Assembly (NCBI GenBank): GCA_034437575.1
Contig: DAOTTY010000138.1
Coordinates: 1-7,094, forward strand
DNA: 7,094 bases
Direction of reading: 5' to 3'
Origin: DAOTTY01 sp034437575
Lineage (GTDB): Bacteria; Chloroflexota; Anaerolineae; Aggregatilineales; Phototrophicaceae
Positions 1-6,217 of this stretch are shown here, in pieces; the first letter of the stretch is position 1, and the number at the start of each line of letters is the position of its first letter. Below the pieces are notes generated by a model. The model was not told the DNA's origin and ran no database searches. It was given only the letters and a program-made list of their open reading frames with translations. The position numbers were made by a program, and so were the translations under genes.

Positions 1-3
1 TCA

Positions 4-32
4 TTGCCATCAACGCAGCCAGCCCTTATGAT
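4..32 (+). promoter_or_regulatory. Sigma-70-type promoter for pepF
   Basis: A -35 box TTGCCA (4-9) and a -10 box TATGAT (27-32) are separated by exactly 17 bases. Each matches the housekeeping consensus at five of six positions. Transcription would begin near 39-40, giving a leader of about 33 bases before the ATG at 72. The -10 region could also be read one register later as GATAAT (30-35), but the spacing is then worse. The promoter suggests that pepF is transcribed on its own and is not the tail of an upstream operon. Confidence 0.6.
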
Positions 33-59
33 AATACTCTCAATTTATCAACATACGAC

Positions 60-64
60 GAGGA
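60..64 (+). promoter_or_regulatory. Ribosome-binding site deciding the pepF start
   Basis: GAGGA lies seven bases upstream of the ATG at 72 and one base upstream of a competing TTG at 66. The spacing favours the ATG. Confidence 0.7.
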
Positions 65-71
65 ATTGACG

Positions 72-1901
72 ATGGCGGAAGCCGTACCAGAGCGCCAAAC
101 AGGTGCCGAAAATGTGGTCTGGGATTTGTCGGTATTTTATGACAGCGCCGACGACCCACGTATTGACGCGGACATGCAGTCCCTCGAAGCCGACACCGCC
201 GCCTTTGCCGAGCGTTACCGGGGCAAGGTGGCCACCCTCAGCGCGGCTGAACTGGCCAAAGCGATGGCCGAGCGCGAACAACTTACCGACCGGCTGATTC
301 GCATTGGCGCGTTTGCCCAGTTGCAATATGCCATTGACAGCAGTGACCCGCAGTTGGGTGCGTTCGTGCAAAAAACGACCCAGTTCAGCGCCCAGCTTCA
401 GCAGCAGCTTGTCTTCTTCGATTTGGAGTGGCAGGAAGCCGACGCCGCCCACGTCGAGGCGGTACTGGCCGACCCCGCTATCGAGAAGTACCACCACCAG
501 CTTGAAGCCGAACTTCGCTACAAGCCGTTTACGCTCAGTGAGCCGGAAGAACAGCTGATGATCGCGCTGGACGTGAGCGGGCGCAGCGCCTGGACGCGCT
601 TCTTCACCCAGTTGACCGGGGCCATGCGCTACGATTGGCAGGGTGAGCAGGTCACGCAGTCGGAAATCCTGGTGAAGCTGTACGACACCGACCGCGACGT
701 TCGCAGCGCCGCTGCCGAATCGGTGACGGCGGGCTTGCAGGAAAAAAGCATGGAACTGACGTACATCTTCAATGTGCTGGCCAGTGACAAGGCCATCAAG
801 GACAAGGCACGCAGCTACCCGACCTGGGTGACATCGCGCAATATGGCCAACAAAGCCCCGGATGAAGTGGTTAACGCGCTGGTGGAGACGGTCACGGCCA
901 ACTATGATCTCGTCGCCCGTCACTACACGCTCAAGCGCAAGCTGCTGGGCTACGATGAACTGTACGACTATGACCGCTATGCCCCGCTTCAACTGACGGA
1001 CGCAGCCGGGGGCAAAACCTACCAGTGGGACGAAGCCCGCAACATTGTGCTAACCGCCTTTGAGGCGTTCAGCCCGCGCCTGTCGGAAGTGGCCGGTTAC
1101 TTCTTCGAGCAAAACTGGATTCACGCGCCGGTGCTGCCCAACAAGCGCGGCGGTGCGTTCGCTGCGCCCACCACCCCGTCCGCGAACCCGTTCGTGATGG
1201 TCAACTTTTTGGGCAAGCAGCGCGATGTATCGACATTGGCGCACGAACTCGGTCACGGCGTACACCAGTACCTCGCCGCGCAAAACCAGGGCCTATTCGG
1301 GGCAGATACGCCCCTAACCACGTCCGAGATGGCGTCTGTATTCGGGGAGATGCTCGTGTTCAGCGATTTGATGGAACGCGAGAACGACAAGGCCGCGCAG
1401 CTTGCCATGCTGGTCGAAAAGATCGAAGACACGTTCGCCACCGTCTTCCGGCAGACGAGCATGAACCGCTTTGAAGACGCCATGCACACTGCCTATCGCA
1501 GTGAGGGCGAACTGCCCACCGAGCGCCTGAGTGACCTGTGGCTGGCAACCCAAAACGATATGTTCAAGGGCAGCGTTACCATAACCGACAACTACGGCCT
1601 GTGGTGGAGCTACATCCCGCACTTTTTGCATGTGCCCGGCTATGTGTATGCCTATGCCTTTGGCGAACTGCTGGTGCTGGCCCTGTACGAGCTTTACAAA
1701 GAGCAGGGCGCGGACTTCGTGCCCAGGTACATCGACGTGCTGAGCATGGGCGGCAACGACTACCCGGACAGGATTCTAGCCAGCGCCGGGGTAAACCTGA
1801 ACGACCCCGGATTCTGGAATAAGGGGGTGGAAGTGGTGGAGCGGCTTATTGAGCAGGAAGAAGCGCTGGCGAAGGAACTCTACCCGGAGACGTTCGCTTA
1901 A
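72..1901 (+). CDS. pepF: Oligoendopeptidase F (M3 family zinc metallopeptidase)
   Basis: This is a cytosolic zinc endopeptidase of the thimet-oligopeptidase (M3) clan, which cleaves short oligopeptides in peptide turnover. The M3 zinc motif HELGH is at residues 391-395 counted from the ATG at 72. The third zinc ligand is Glu419 in TSEMASVFGE, 28 residues after the first His, as expected. A late segment IPHFLHVPGYVYAYAFG (His517, Tyr524, Tyr526, Tyr528) matches the conserved region holding the transition-state His/Tyr residues. The N-terminal half is the helical PepF_N-type domain. The length of 609 residues is normal for PepF, and there is no signal peptide or membrane segment. An in-frame TTG at 66 would add two residues, but it sits only one base after the GAGGA ribosome-binding site (60-64), whereas the ATG at 72 is seven bases away and is preferred. 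The gene is intact and monocistronic, and it converges on typA. Confidence 0.95.
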   Translation: MAEAVPERQTGAENVVWDLSVFYDSADDPRIDADMQSLEADTAAFAERYRGKVATLSAAELAKAMAEREQLTDRLIRIGAFAQLQYAIDSSDPQLGAFVQKTTQFSAQLQQQLVFFDLEWQEADAAHVEAVLADPAIEKYHHQLEAELRYKPFTLSEPEEQLMIALDVSGRSAWTRFFTQLTGAMRYDWQGEQVTQSEILVKLYDTDRDVRSAAAESVTAGLQEKSMELTYIFNVLASDKAIKDKARSYPTWVTSRNMANKAPDEVVNALVETVTANYDLVARHYTLKRKLLGYDELYDYDRYAPLQLTDAAGGKTYQWDEARNIVLTAFEAFSPRLSEVAGYFFEQNWIHAPVLPNKRGGAFAAPTTPSANPFVMVNFLGKQRDVSTLAHELGHGVHQYLAAQNQGLFGADTPLTTSEMASVFGEMLVFSDLMERENDKAAQLAMLVEKIEDTFATVFRQTSMNRFEDAMHTAYRSEGELPTERLSDLWLATQNDMFKGSVTITDNYGLWWSYIPHFLHVPGYVYAYAFGELLVLALYELYKEQGADFVPRYIDVLSMGGNDYPDRILASAGVNLNDPGFWNKGVEVVERLIEQEEALAKELYPETFA

Positions 1902-1910
1902 TCTGGCGTC

Positions 1911-1987
1911 GTTGTTCACCTATTTGTGACAATGCGTGGGGCGGCGTAGCGCTGCTACGCCCAGGGCACAGCACACTGTGCCCCCAC
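1911..1987. repeat. Cluster of three stem-loops between convergent genes (candidate bidirectional terminator or REP-like palindromic element)
   Basis: Three adjacent stem-loops fill the gap between the pepF and typA stops. Stem A pairs TTGT/CAC (1912-1915, 1917-1919) with GTG/ACAA (1926-1932), leaving one bulged T and a six-base loop. Stem B pairs GGCGTAGC (1943-1950) with GCTACGCC (1954-1961) around a three-base loop and is perfect over 8 bp. Stem C pairs GGGCACAG (1964-1971) with CTGTGCCC (1976-1983) around CACA and is also perfect over 8 bp. In addition, GTGGG (1936-1940) can pair with CCCAC (1983-1987), which would enclose B and C in a three-way junction. No clear T-run follows on either strand, so this is not a textbook intrinsic terminator. 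The position suits termination from both sides. The GC-rich palindromes also resemble dispersed extragenic palindromes, but copy number cannot be seen from one window. Confidence 0.55.
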
Positions 1988-2006
1988 CCACATAGATAGC
2001 GCGAAA

Positions 2007-3851
2007 CTAACCGCCGATCTTCTGCTTCATGCGCTTGGTTTCGCGCTGCCGGATTTGCGTATCCAGGATGCGCTTGCGAATGCGTAGGCTGGTCGGCGTG
2101 ACTTCGAGCAGTTCGTCGTCGGCCAGGAACTCCACGTAATCGTCCAGGCTCATGCGGCGCGGCGGCGCGAGGCCATCGTCGTCTTCCTTCGGTTTGCCCC
2201 GGTGATTGGTGACGTGCTTGGCCTTGCATACGTTCACAGACAGGTCCTCTGGCCGGATGTGTTCACCCACAACCATGCCCTCGTATACTTCATCGCCCGG
2301 CCCCACGAAGAACACCCCGCGCTGCTGCACATTCTGGATAGCGTAGGTGGTCGCGGGACCCATCTCCATCGCCACCAATGACCCAAAACGACGCCCCGGC
2401 ACCGCCCCGGCAAGGGGCTGATAGCTGTGAAATATACTGCTCACCTGCCCCATGCCAGATGTTGCCCGCATAAAGTGGCTTTGGAAACCGAGCAGGCCGC
2501 GTGTGGGCACCAGATAGTCCATGAAGGTGGTGCCGTTGGCCGTCCGCATGTTTTGCATCTGCCCGCGCCGCTCACCCAGCAGCTCCATGATGGTGCCGCC
2601 CATGCTGTCAGCCACTTCAATTTCGACCTCTTCGACGGGTTCCAGCGTTTTGCCGTCGTCATTGGTGATGAAAATCACCTCTGGCTTGCTCACCTCAAAC
2701 TCGTAGCCCTCGCGGCGCATCGTCTCAATCAGGATGCCCAGGTGAAGCTCGCCGCGCCCGCTCACCGTAAACTTCTCCGGGCTTTCGCCGTCCTCCACAC
2801 GCAGCGCGACGTTGTGGCGCGTCTCGTTGAACAGGCGCTCACGCAGCCGCCGCGATGTACCCCAGCCTGTTTTGCCCTCACGCCCAGAAAACGGCGATGT
2901 GTTCACGCCAAAGGTCATCCGCACGGTGGGTTCTTCCACACGGATAGCGGGCAGTGGCTCGGTGACTGCCGGGCTGGCAATCGTGTCGCTGATGTTAATG
3001 TCTGTAAAGCCGCCCACCGCCACGATGTCCCCCGCGATGGCGGTTTCGGCTTCTTCGCGGCCCAGGTTATGAAATGTGAACAGGTACTCCATGCGCCCGG
3101 TGATGCGCTCGCCGCCCGGCGTCAGGCGCACCAGCGGCATCCCCTGCTTCATCGTACCGGAGCGCACACGCCCAATCGCCAACTGCCCCTTGTACTGGTC
3201 ATACTCCAGCGTGGTGACGAGCATACTGGCCGGGTCGTCCGGGCTGACGGTGGGCGGCGGCACTTCCCGCAGGATCATGTCGAACAGCGGGTGCAGGTCA
3301 TCTGCCAGGCTGTCCGGGTCGTCACCGGCCCGCCCGTGCAGGCCAATCGCATAGATCACCGGGAAGTCGGCCTGGTGGTCGTCGGCACCCAGTTCGATGA
3401 ACAGGTCGAACGTTTCGTTCAGCACTTCTTCAATGCGGGCGTTGGGCCGGTCGATTTTGTTAATCACCACTGGCAACCGCAGGCCCAGTTCCAGCGCCTT
3501 TCGCAGCACAAAGCGCGTTTGCGGCATTGGCCCCTCCACGCTGTCGATGAGCAGCAGCGCCCCGTCCACCATGTTCAGCACGCGCTCCACCTCACCGCCG
3601 AAGTCGGCGTGGCCGGGGGTGTCTACGATGTTGATTTTCACACCGTTGTAGGTGATGGCTGTGTTCTTGGAAAGGATCGTGATGCCACGTTCGCGCTCCA
3701 GGTCGTTAGAATCTAGCACGCGGTCTTCGACTTCCGCGCCCTCGCGAAACACCTTCGCCTGTTTGAGCATCCCGTCTACAAGGGTCGTCTTGCCGTGATC
3801 GACGTGAGCGATAATCGCCACGTTACGAATGTTGTTTTGTGTTTGTGTCAT
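2007..3851 (-). CDS. typA: Ribosome-associated translational GTPase TypA/BipA
   Basis: TypA/BipA is a translation-factor GTPase that binds the 70S ribosome and is linked to stress or cold adaptation and to 50S assembly in other bacteria. The G domain shows G1 AHVDHGKT (residues 15-22), G2 RGITI (55-59), G3 DTPGH (77-81) and G4 NKID (131-134). It is followed by EF-G-like domain II, domains III and V, and the TypA-specific C-terminal domain with SLDDYVEFLADDELLEVTP and a basic tail. The length of 614 residues is normal for the family, and the N-terminus NIRNVAIIAHVDHGKT fixes the ATG at 3851. EF-G, EF4/LepA and TetM are excluded by the C-terminal domain and length. One oddity is the G5 loop, which reads YAIGLHGRAG near residue 168, where the family usually has YASA-type sequence. 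The ribosome-binding site is weak (AGGA 13 bases upstream). The stop is TAG, and the gene is transcribed alone from its own leader. Confidence 0.97.
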   Translation of the reverse strand: MTQTQNNIRNVAIIAHVDHGKTTLVDGMLKQAKVFREGAEVEDRVLDSNDLERERGITILSKNTAITYNGVKINIVDTPGHADFGGEVERVLNMVDGALLLIDSVEGPMPQTRFVLRKALELGLRLPVVINKIDRPNARIEEVLNETFDLFIELGADDHQADFPVIYAIGLHGRAGDDPDSLADDLHPLFDMILREVPPPTVSPDDPASMLVTTLEYDQYKGQLAIGRVRSGTMKQGMPLVRLTPGGERITGRMEYLFTFHNLGREEAETAIAGDIVAVGGFTDINISDTIASPAVTEPLPAIRVEEPTVRMTFGVNTSPFSGREGKTGWGTSRRLRERLFNETRHNVALRVEDGESPEKFTVSGRGELHLGILIETMRREGYEFEVSKPEVIFITNDDGKTLEPVEEVEIEVADSMGGTIMELLGERRGQMQNMRTANGTTFMDYLVPTRGLLGFQSHFMRATSGMGQVSSIFHSYQPLAGAVPGRRFGSLVAMEMGPATTYAIQNVQQRGVFFVGPGDEVYEGMVVGEHIRPEDLSVNVCKAKHVTNHRGKPKEDDDGLAPPRRMSLDDYVEFLADDELLEVTPTSLRIRKRILDTQIRQRETKRMKQKIGG

Positions 3852-3877
3852 TGTCAGGGTGTCGTCCTGTTATGTGG

Positions 3878-3895
3878 TCGTTTTCATCAAAACGA
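3878..3895. promoter_or_regulatory. Inverted repeat at the typA transcription start
   Basis: TCGTTTT (3878-3884) and AAAACGA (3889-3895) form a perfect 7-bp inverted repeat around CATC. It starts five bases downstream of the TATAAT box, so it would cover the predicted start point and early leader. It could be an operator half-site pair or a small 5' hairpin in the typA mRNA. No specific regulator can be named. Confidence 0.35.
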
Positions 3896-3899
3896 TAAC

Positions 3900-3905
3900 A
3901 TTATA
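3900..3905 (-). promoter_or_regulatory. -10 box of the typA promoter
   Basis: A perfect TATAAT occurs on the minus strand at 3905-3900, 48 bases before the typA ATG. Transcription would start near 3893, giving a leader of about 42 bases. No good -35 hexamer is visible at 16-18 bases upstream; the best candidate there is CACAAA. The promoter is therefore either activator-assisted or uses a divergent -35. Confidence 0.5.
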
Positions 3906-3961
3906 ACCGCTGCACGTTAAGGTTTGTGGTGTATCAGGTGGGTGCGGCTGCACAAAACCAA

Positions 3962-3993
3962 AGCGCCCGGTCCTATTTTGGGGACTGGGCGCT
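3962..3993 (-). terminator. Rho-independent-type terminator downstream of the dehydrogenase operon
   Basis: AGCGCCCGGTCC (3962-3973) pairs with GGACTGGGCGCT (3982-3993) over 12 positions, with one G-U wobble and an eight-base loop. Read on the minus strand, the stem ends in T and runs directly into TTGGTTTT (3961-3954), an imperfect T-tract. This orientation suits transcripts leaving the E1-beta gene, whose stop is about 230 bases upstream. It would keep that transcription from running into typA. On the plus strand no T-run follows, so the minus direction is preferred. Confidence 0.65.
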
Positions 3994-4224
3994 GCTGTGG
4001 TTGTGATGGGGATTAAAAAACTACTTGCAACAACACTTTATTTGATTGATAGCAAGCATACAACTTTTTTACCGAGTTTAAAGTGCTGCTCAGGCTGCGG
4101 TGCTGCTTTTCACCCACATGGGTAATGTGTGGATACGAGTACAAAACAGCTTGATATGCACCGCGTCATGTCCGCTCTCGCCCGGCAAACGGTGCTGTTG
4201 CAGAACATCACCTGACCGGGAAGG
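3994..4224. other. Non-coding region behind E1-beta: AT-rich patch plus structured segment
   Basis: I see no credible gene in these 231 bases; the one short reading frame crossing it (minus strand, 4110-4295) overlaps E1-beta and has no family-like sequence. From about 4012 to 4085 the DNA is clearly richer in A and T than its surroundings and contains A6/T6 runs (4015-4020, 4065-4070). CACTTTA (4034-4040) and TAAAGTG (4079-4085) form a widely spaced inverted repeat. At 4181-4220, next to the E1-beta stop, CCCGG, GGTG and CTG can pair in nested order with CAG, CACC and CCGGG, giving an imperfect hairpin. On the minus strand TTGTAT (4063-4058) and TAAAGT (4040-4035), 17 bases apart, form a weak promoter-like pair. 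The region may simply be a long 3' UTR. Confidence 0.5.
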
Positions 4225-5217
4225 TTAGTGGGGTTGGGCTGGTACAATTCCGCGCACCGCATCAGCGATGCGCTGTGCGGTTGGAATAGCAGCATCTTCT
4301 AAGGGGGGGCTGTATGGAATAAGCGACCCACCCAGGTTGACCCGCTTGATGGGTGCTTCCAGGTAGTAGATGGCTTCATCAGCGGCGAGGGAAACAATAT
4401 CGCCGCCCCACCCCCCGGAGTGCGGGTTTTCTTCTACGATGACCAGCCGGTTTGTCTTCTGGATCGAGTTGAAGATCGTCGCTGTATCGAGGGGGGCCAT
4501 GCACCGTAGATCAATCACCTCACATGAAATGCCCTCGGCAGCGAGCGTGTCTGCCGCTTCCAGTGAGCGATGGGTCATTACTTGAACGGCAACAATCGTC
4601 ACGTCAGTACCTTCACGCACCACCTTTGCTTCACCTAGCGCCATGGGGCCGAGGTCATCGGGCACATCGCCTTTCAGGTTGTACAGGGCCTTATGCTCCA
4701 GCACGTAAACCGGGTTGTCCTCGCGGATGGCACCGCGCAGCAGGCCATAGGCATCAACAGGGGTTGACGGCACGACAACCTTGATACCCGGAAAGTTCAT
4801 CAGCCATGATTCTGCACACTGCGAGTGCTGCGTCCCGAAGCCAGCCCCGCCGCCCTGGGCAGACCGGATGGTAAGGGGCACCTTAAACTGCCCGCCGCTC
4901 ATGTAGCGGTACTTGGCCACCTGATTGACAATCTGGTCCATCGCAACGGGGATGAAATCCGCAAACATGAGTTCTGCCACCGGTCGCAGCCCGGTGATGG
5001 CGGCCCCAAGCGCTGTGCCAACAATGGCTTGCTCGCTAATTGGCGTATCGCGTACCCGAACTGGCCCAAATTCCTCCCACAGCCCCGGCGTGACTTTGAA
5101 GGCCCCACCCGCCTCAGCGACATCCTCGCCAAAAAACACAACATCCGGGTCGCTGCGCAGTTCGTCGGCCAGCGCCTTTTTAACGGCTTCGCGGTAGGTC
5201 ATTTCAGTCATGGTCAT
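4225..5217 (-). CDS. pdhB: Pyruvate/acetoin dehydrogenase E1 component, beta subunit
   Basis: This is the beta chain of the thiamine-diphosphate-dependent E1 of a 2-oxo acid dehydrogenase complex. It pairs with the E1-alpha chain encoded just upstream to form an alpha2-beta2 enzyme. Family landmarks run in order: MTYREAV near the start, FFGEDVAEAGG (residues 29-38), DTPISEQ with the cofactor-activating Glu62, ELMFADF (82-88), and GTQHSQ with the active-site-region His131. The C-terminal transketolase domain includes EENPHSGGWGGDI. The length of 330 residues is typical and nothing is missing. The ATG at 5217 overlaps the E1-alpha stop by one base (TGATG), so translation is probably coupled. 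AAGGGG at 5227-5222 serves as ribosome-binding site for this ATG or for a second ATG at 5211. The acoB (acetoin) assignment is a real alternative, as the families are close. Branched-chain E1-beta is less likely. Confidence 0.93.
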   Translation of the reverse strand: MTMTEMTYREAVKKALADELRSDPDVVFFGEDVAEAGGAFKVTPGLWEEFGPVRVRDTPISEQAIVGTALGAAITGLRPVAELMFADFIPVAMDQIVNQVAKYRYMSGGQFKVPLTIRSAQGGGAGFGTQHSQCAESWLMNFPGIKVVVPSTPVDAYGLLRGAIREDNPVYVLEHKALYNLKGDVPDDLGPMALGEAKVVREGTDVTIVAVQVMTHRSLEAADTLAAEGISCEVIDLRCMAPLDTATIFNSIQKTNRLVIVEENPHSGGWGGDIVSLAADEAIYYLEAPIKRVNLGGSLIPYSPPLEDAAIPTAQRIADAVRGIVPAQPH

Positions 5218-6200
5218 CAGGCCCCTTCAAAATAGATGTCGGTTGTTAATTCGTCCAGCGTGGGGAACGGCTCTGCCTTGGCCCACTCAATTGCCGTATG
5301 GACTTCGCGCTCAATGGCGTCTTGAAGTTCGGCGTATTCCGTTTCATCAAGCTGGCCAGCGGCCACCATACGTTCTTTGAGGATGACAATCGGGTCGCGC
5401 TTCATCCATGCCTCAAGCTCGCCTTCTGGCCGGTAGGGGCCGGTGTCTGTACGCGAGTGCCCGCGAAAGCGATAGGTTTTGAACTCGATAAAGGTTGGCC
5501 CGTCGCCCGCCCGTGCGCGGTCAGCGGCGGTGCTGACCGCAGCATGAACCGCCTCAACGTCCTGCCCGTCGATGATTTCACCCGGCATACCATAAGCAGC
5601 CGCACGCATGGCAAGGTCTGCGACCGGGGTGCTTTTGTGCAGCGGCGTGTACTCGCCATACTGGTTGTTCTCGCACAAAAACAGCACAGGCAGCTTCCAG
5701 ATAGCCGCCATATTCATCGACTCATGAAAAGCCCCGATATTGGTGGCACCATCCCCGAAGAACGTGCCCGCGACATTGCCCGTCTGCTTGATTTGGGATG
5801 TAAAAGCCGCCCCTAACGCAATCGGAATTTGACCGCCGACGATGGCATTGGCCCCTAACAATCCCAGAGAGGCATCTGTCATGTGCATGGAGCCGCCCTT
5901 GCCCTTGCAAGCGCCGCTGGCCCGCCCCAGCATTTCGGCCATCAACGCCTTGACAGACATGCCCAGGGCCAGCGCGTGATGATGACCCCGATAGGTGCAG
6001 GTAACAGTGTCGCCGGGGCGCAGCGCAGCAGCCGTACCGACGGCGCAAGCCTCCTGCCCAACAGCCAGGTGAGTGGTGCCCCGAACGAGGTTCGCCAGGA
6101 AAAGCCCCTGAATGGCTTCCTCTGCCTGACGAATTTGTATCATGCTTTGCAGGGCTTTGCGCCGTGTCGTCACGGGTAGGGCGGGTGTTGTTGTTGTCAT
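5217..6200 (-). CDS. pdhA: Pyruvate/acetoin dehydrogenase E1 component, alpha subunit
   Basis: This chain binds thiamine diphosphate and carries out decarboxylation (pyruvate) or cleavage (acetoin), then reductively acylates the lipoyl group of E2. The cofactor motif begins with GDG (residues 149-151) and ends with ENN (177-179). GAFHESMNMAAIWKLPVLF lies between. CKGKGGSMH (98-106) and the phosphorylation-loop-like YRFRGHSRTD (244-253, His249) are also conserved. At 327 residues it is the compact bacterial form, near the length of acetoin-type AcoA. The start ATG at 6200 has GAGAG seven bases upstream, inside the 17-base gap after the E2 stop. The close fit of the ends implies one mRNA with E2 and E1-beta. 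I favour pyruvate dehydrogenase because no acetoin-specific neighbour (acoX, acoR) is present, but the substrate is not proven by the sequence. Confidence 0.93.
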   Translation of the reverse strand: MTTTTPALPVTTRRKALQSMIQIRQAEEAIQGLFLANLVRGTTHLAVGQEACAVGTAAALRPGDTVTCTYRGHHHALALGMSVKALMAEMLGRASGACKGKGGSMHMTDASLGLLGANAIVGGQIPIALGAAFTSQIKQTGNVAGTFFGDGATNIGAFHESMNMAAIWKLPVLFLCENNQYGEYTPLHKSTPVADLAMRAAAYGMPGEIIDGQDVEAVHAAVSTAADRARAGDGPTFIEFKTYRFRGHSRTDTGPYRPEGELEAWMKRDPIVILKERMVAAGQLDETEYAELQDAIEREVHTAIEWAKAEPFPTLDELTTDIYFEGA

Positions 6201-6208
6201 GAATAAGC

Positions 6209-6213
6209 TCTCT
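6209..6213 (-). promoter_or_regulatory. Ribosome-binding site of E1-alpha
   Basis: GAGAG on the minus strand lies between the E2 stop (6218-6220) and the E1-alpha ATG (6200), eight bases before the start codon. It is a moderate match to the Shine-Dalgarno consensus. Confidence 0.4.
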
Positions 6214-6217
6214 TCGA

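Noticed and set aside
48..992. 314-codon open frame on the minus strand, opposite pepF
   Set aside because: It is antisense to the PepF N-terminal half, shows no recognisable domain, and has the composition of a shadow frame.
2427..3716. 429-codon open frame on the plus strand, opposite typA
   Set aside because: It lies wholly antisense to a clearly real typA. Its translation is rich in His, Arg and Gln without any family motif. Long antisense frames are expected opposite GC-biased codons.
4024..4070. Plus-strand hairpin CTTGC/GCAAG followed by T6 as a terminator
   Set aside because: The stem is only 5 bp with a 23-base loop, and it is nine bases from the T-run. No plus-strand gene lies upstream that would need it.
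4083..4107. Direct repeat GTGCTGCT at 4083-4090 and 4100-4107
   Set aside because: It is two copies of a short CTG-rich word only, too little to suggest a repeat array or binding-site cluster.
4110..4295. 61-codon minus-strand frame overlapping the end of E1-beta
   Set aside because: It overlaps the E1-beta coding end in another frame, has no ribosome-binding site that I can see, and its Cys-rich sequence resembles no family.
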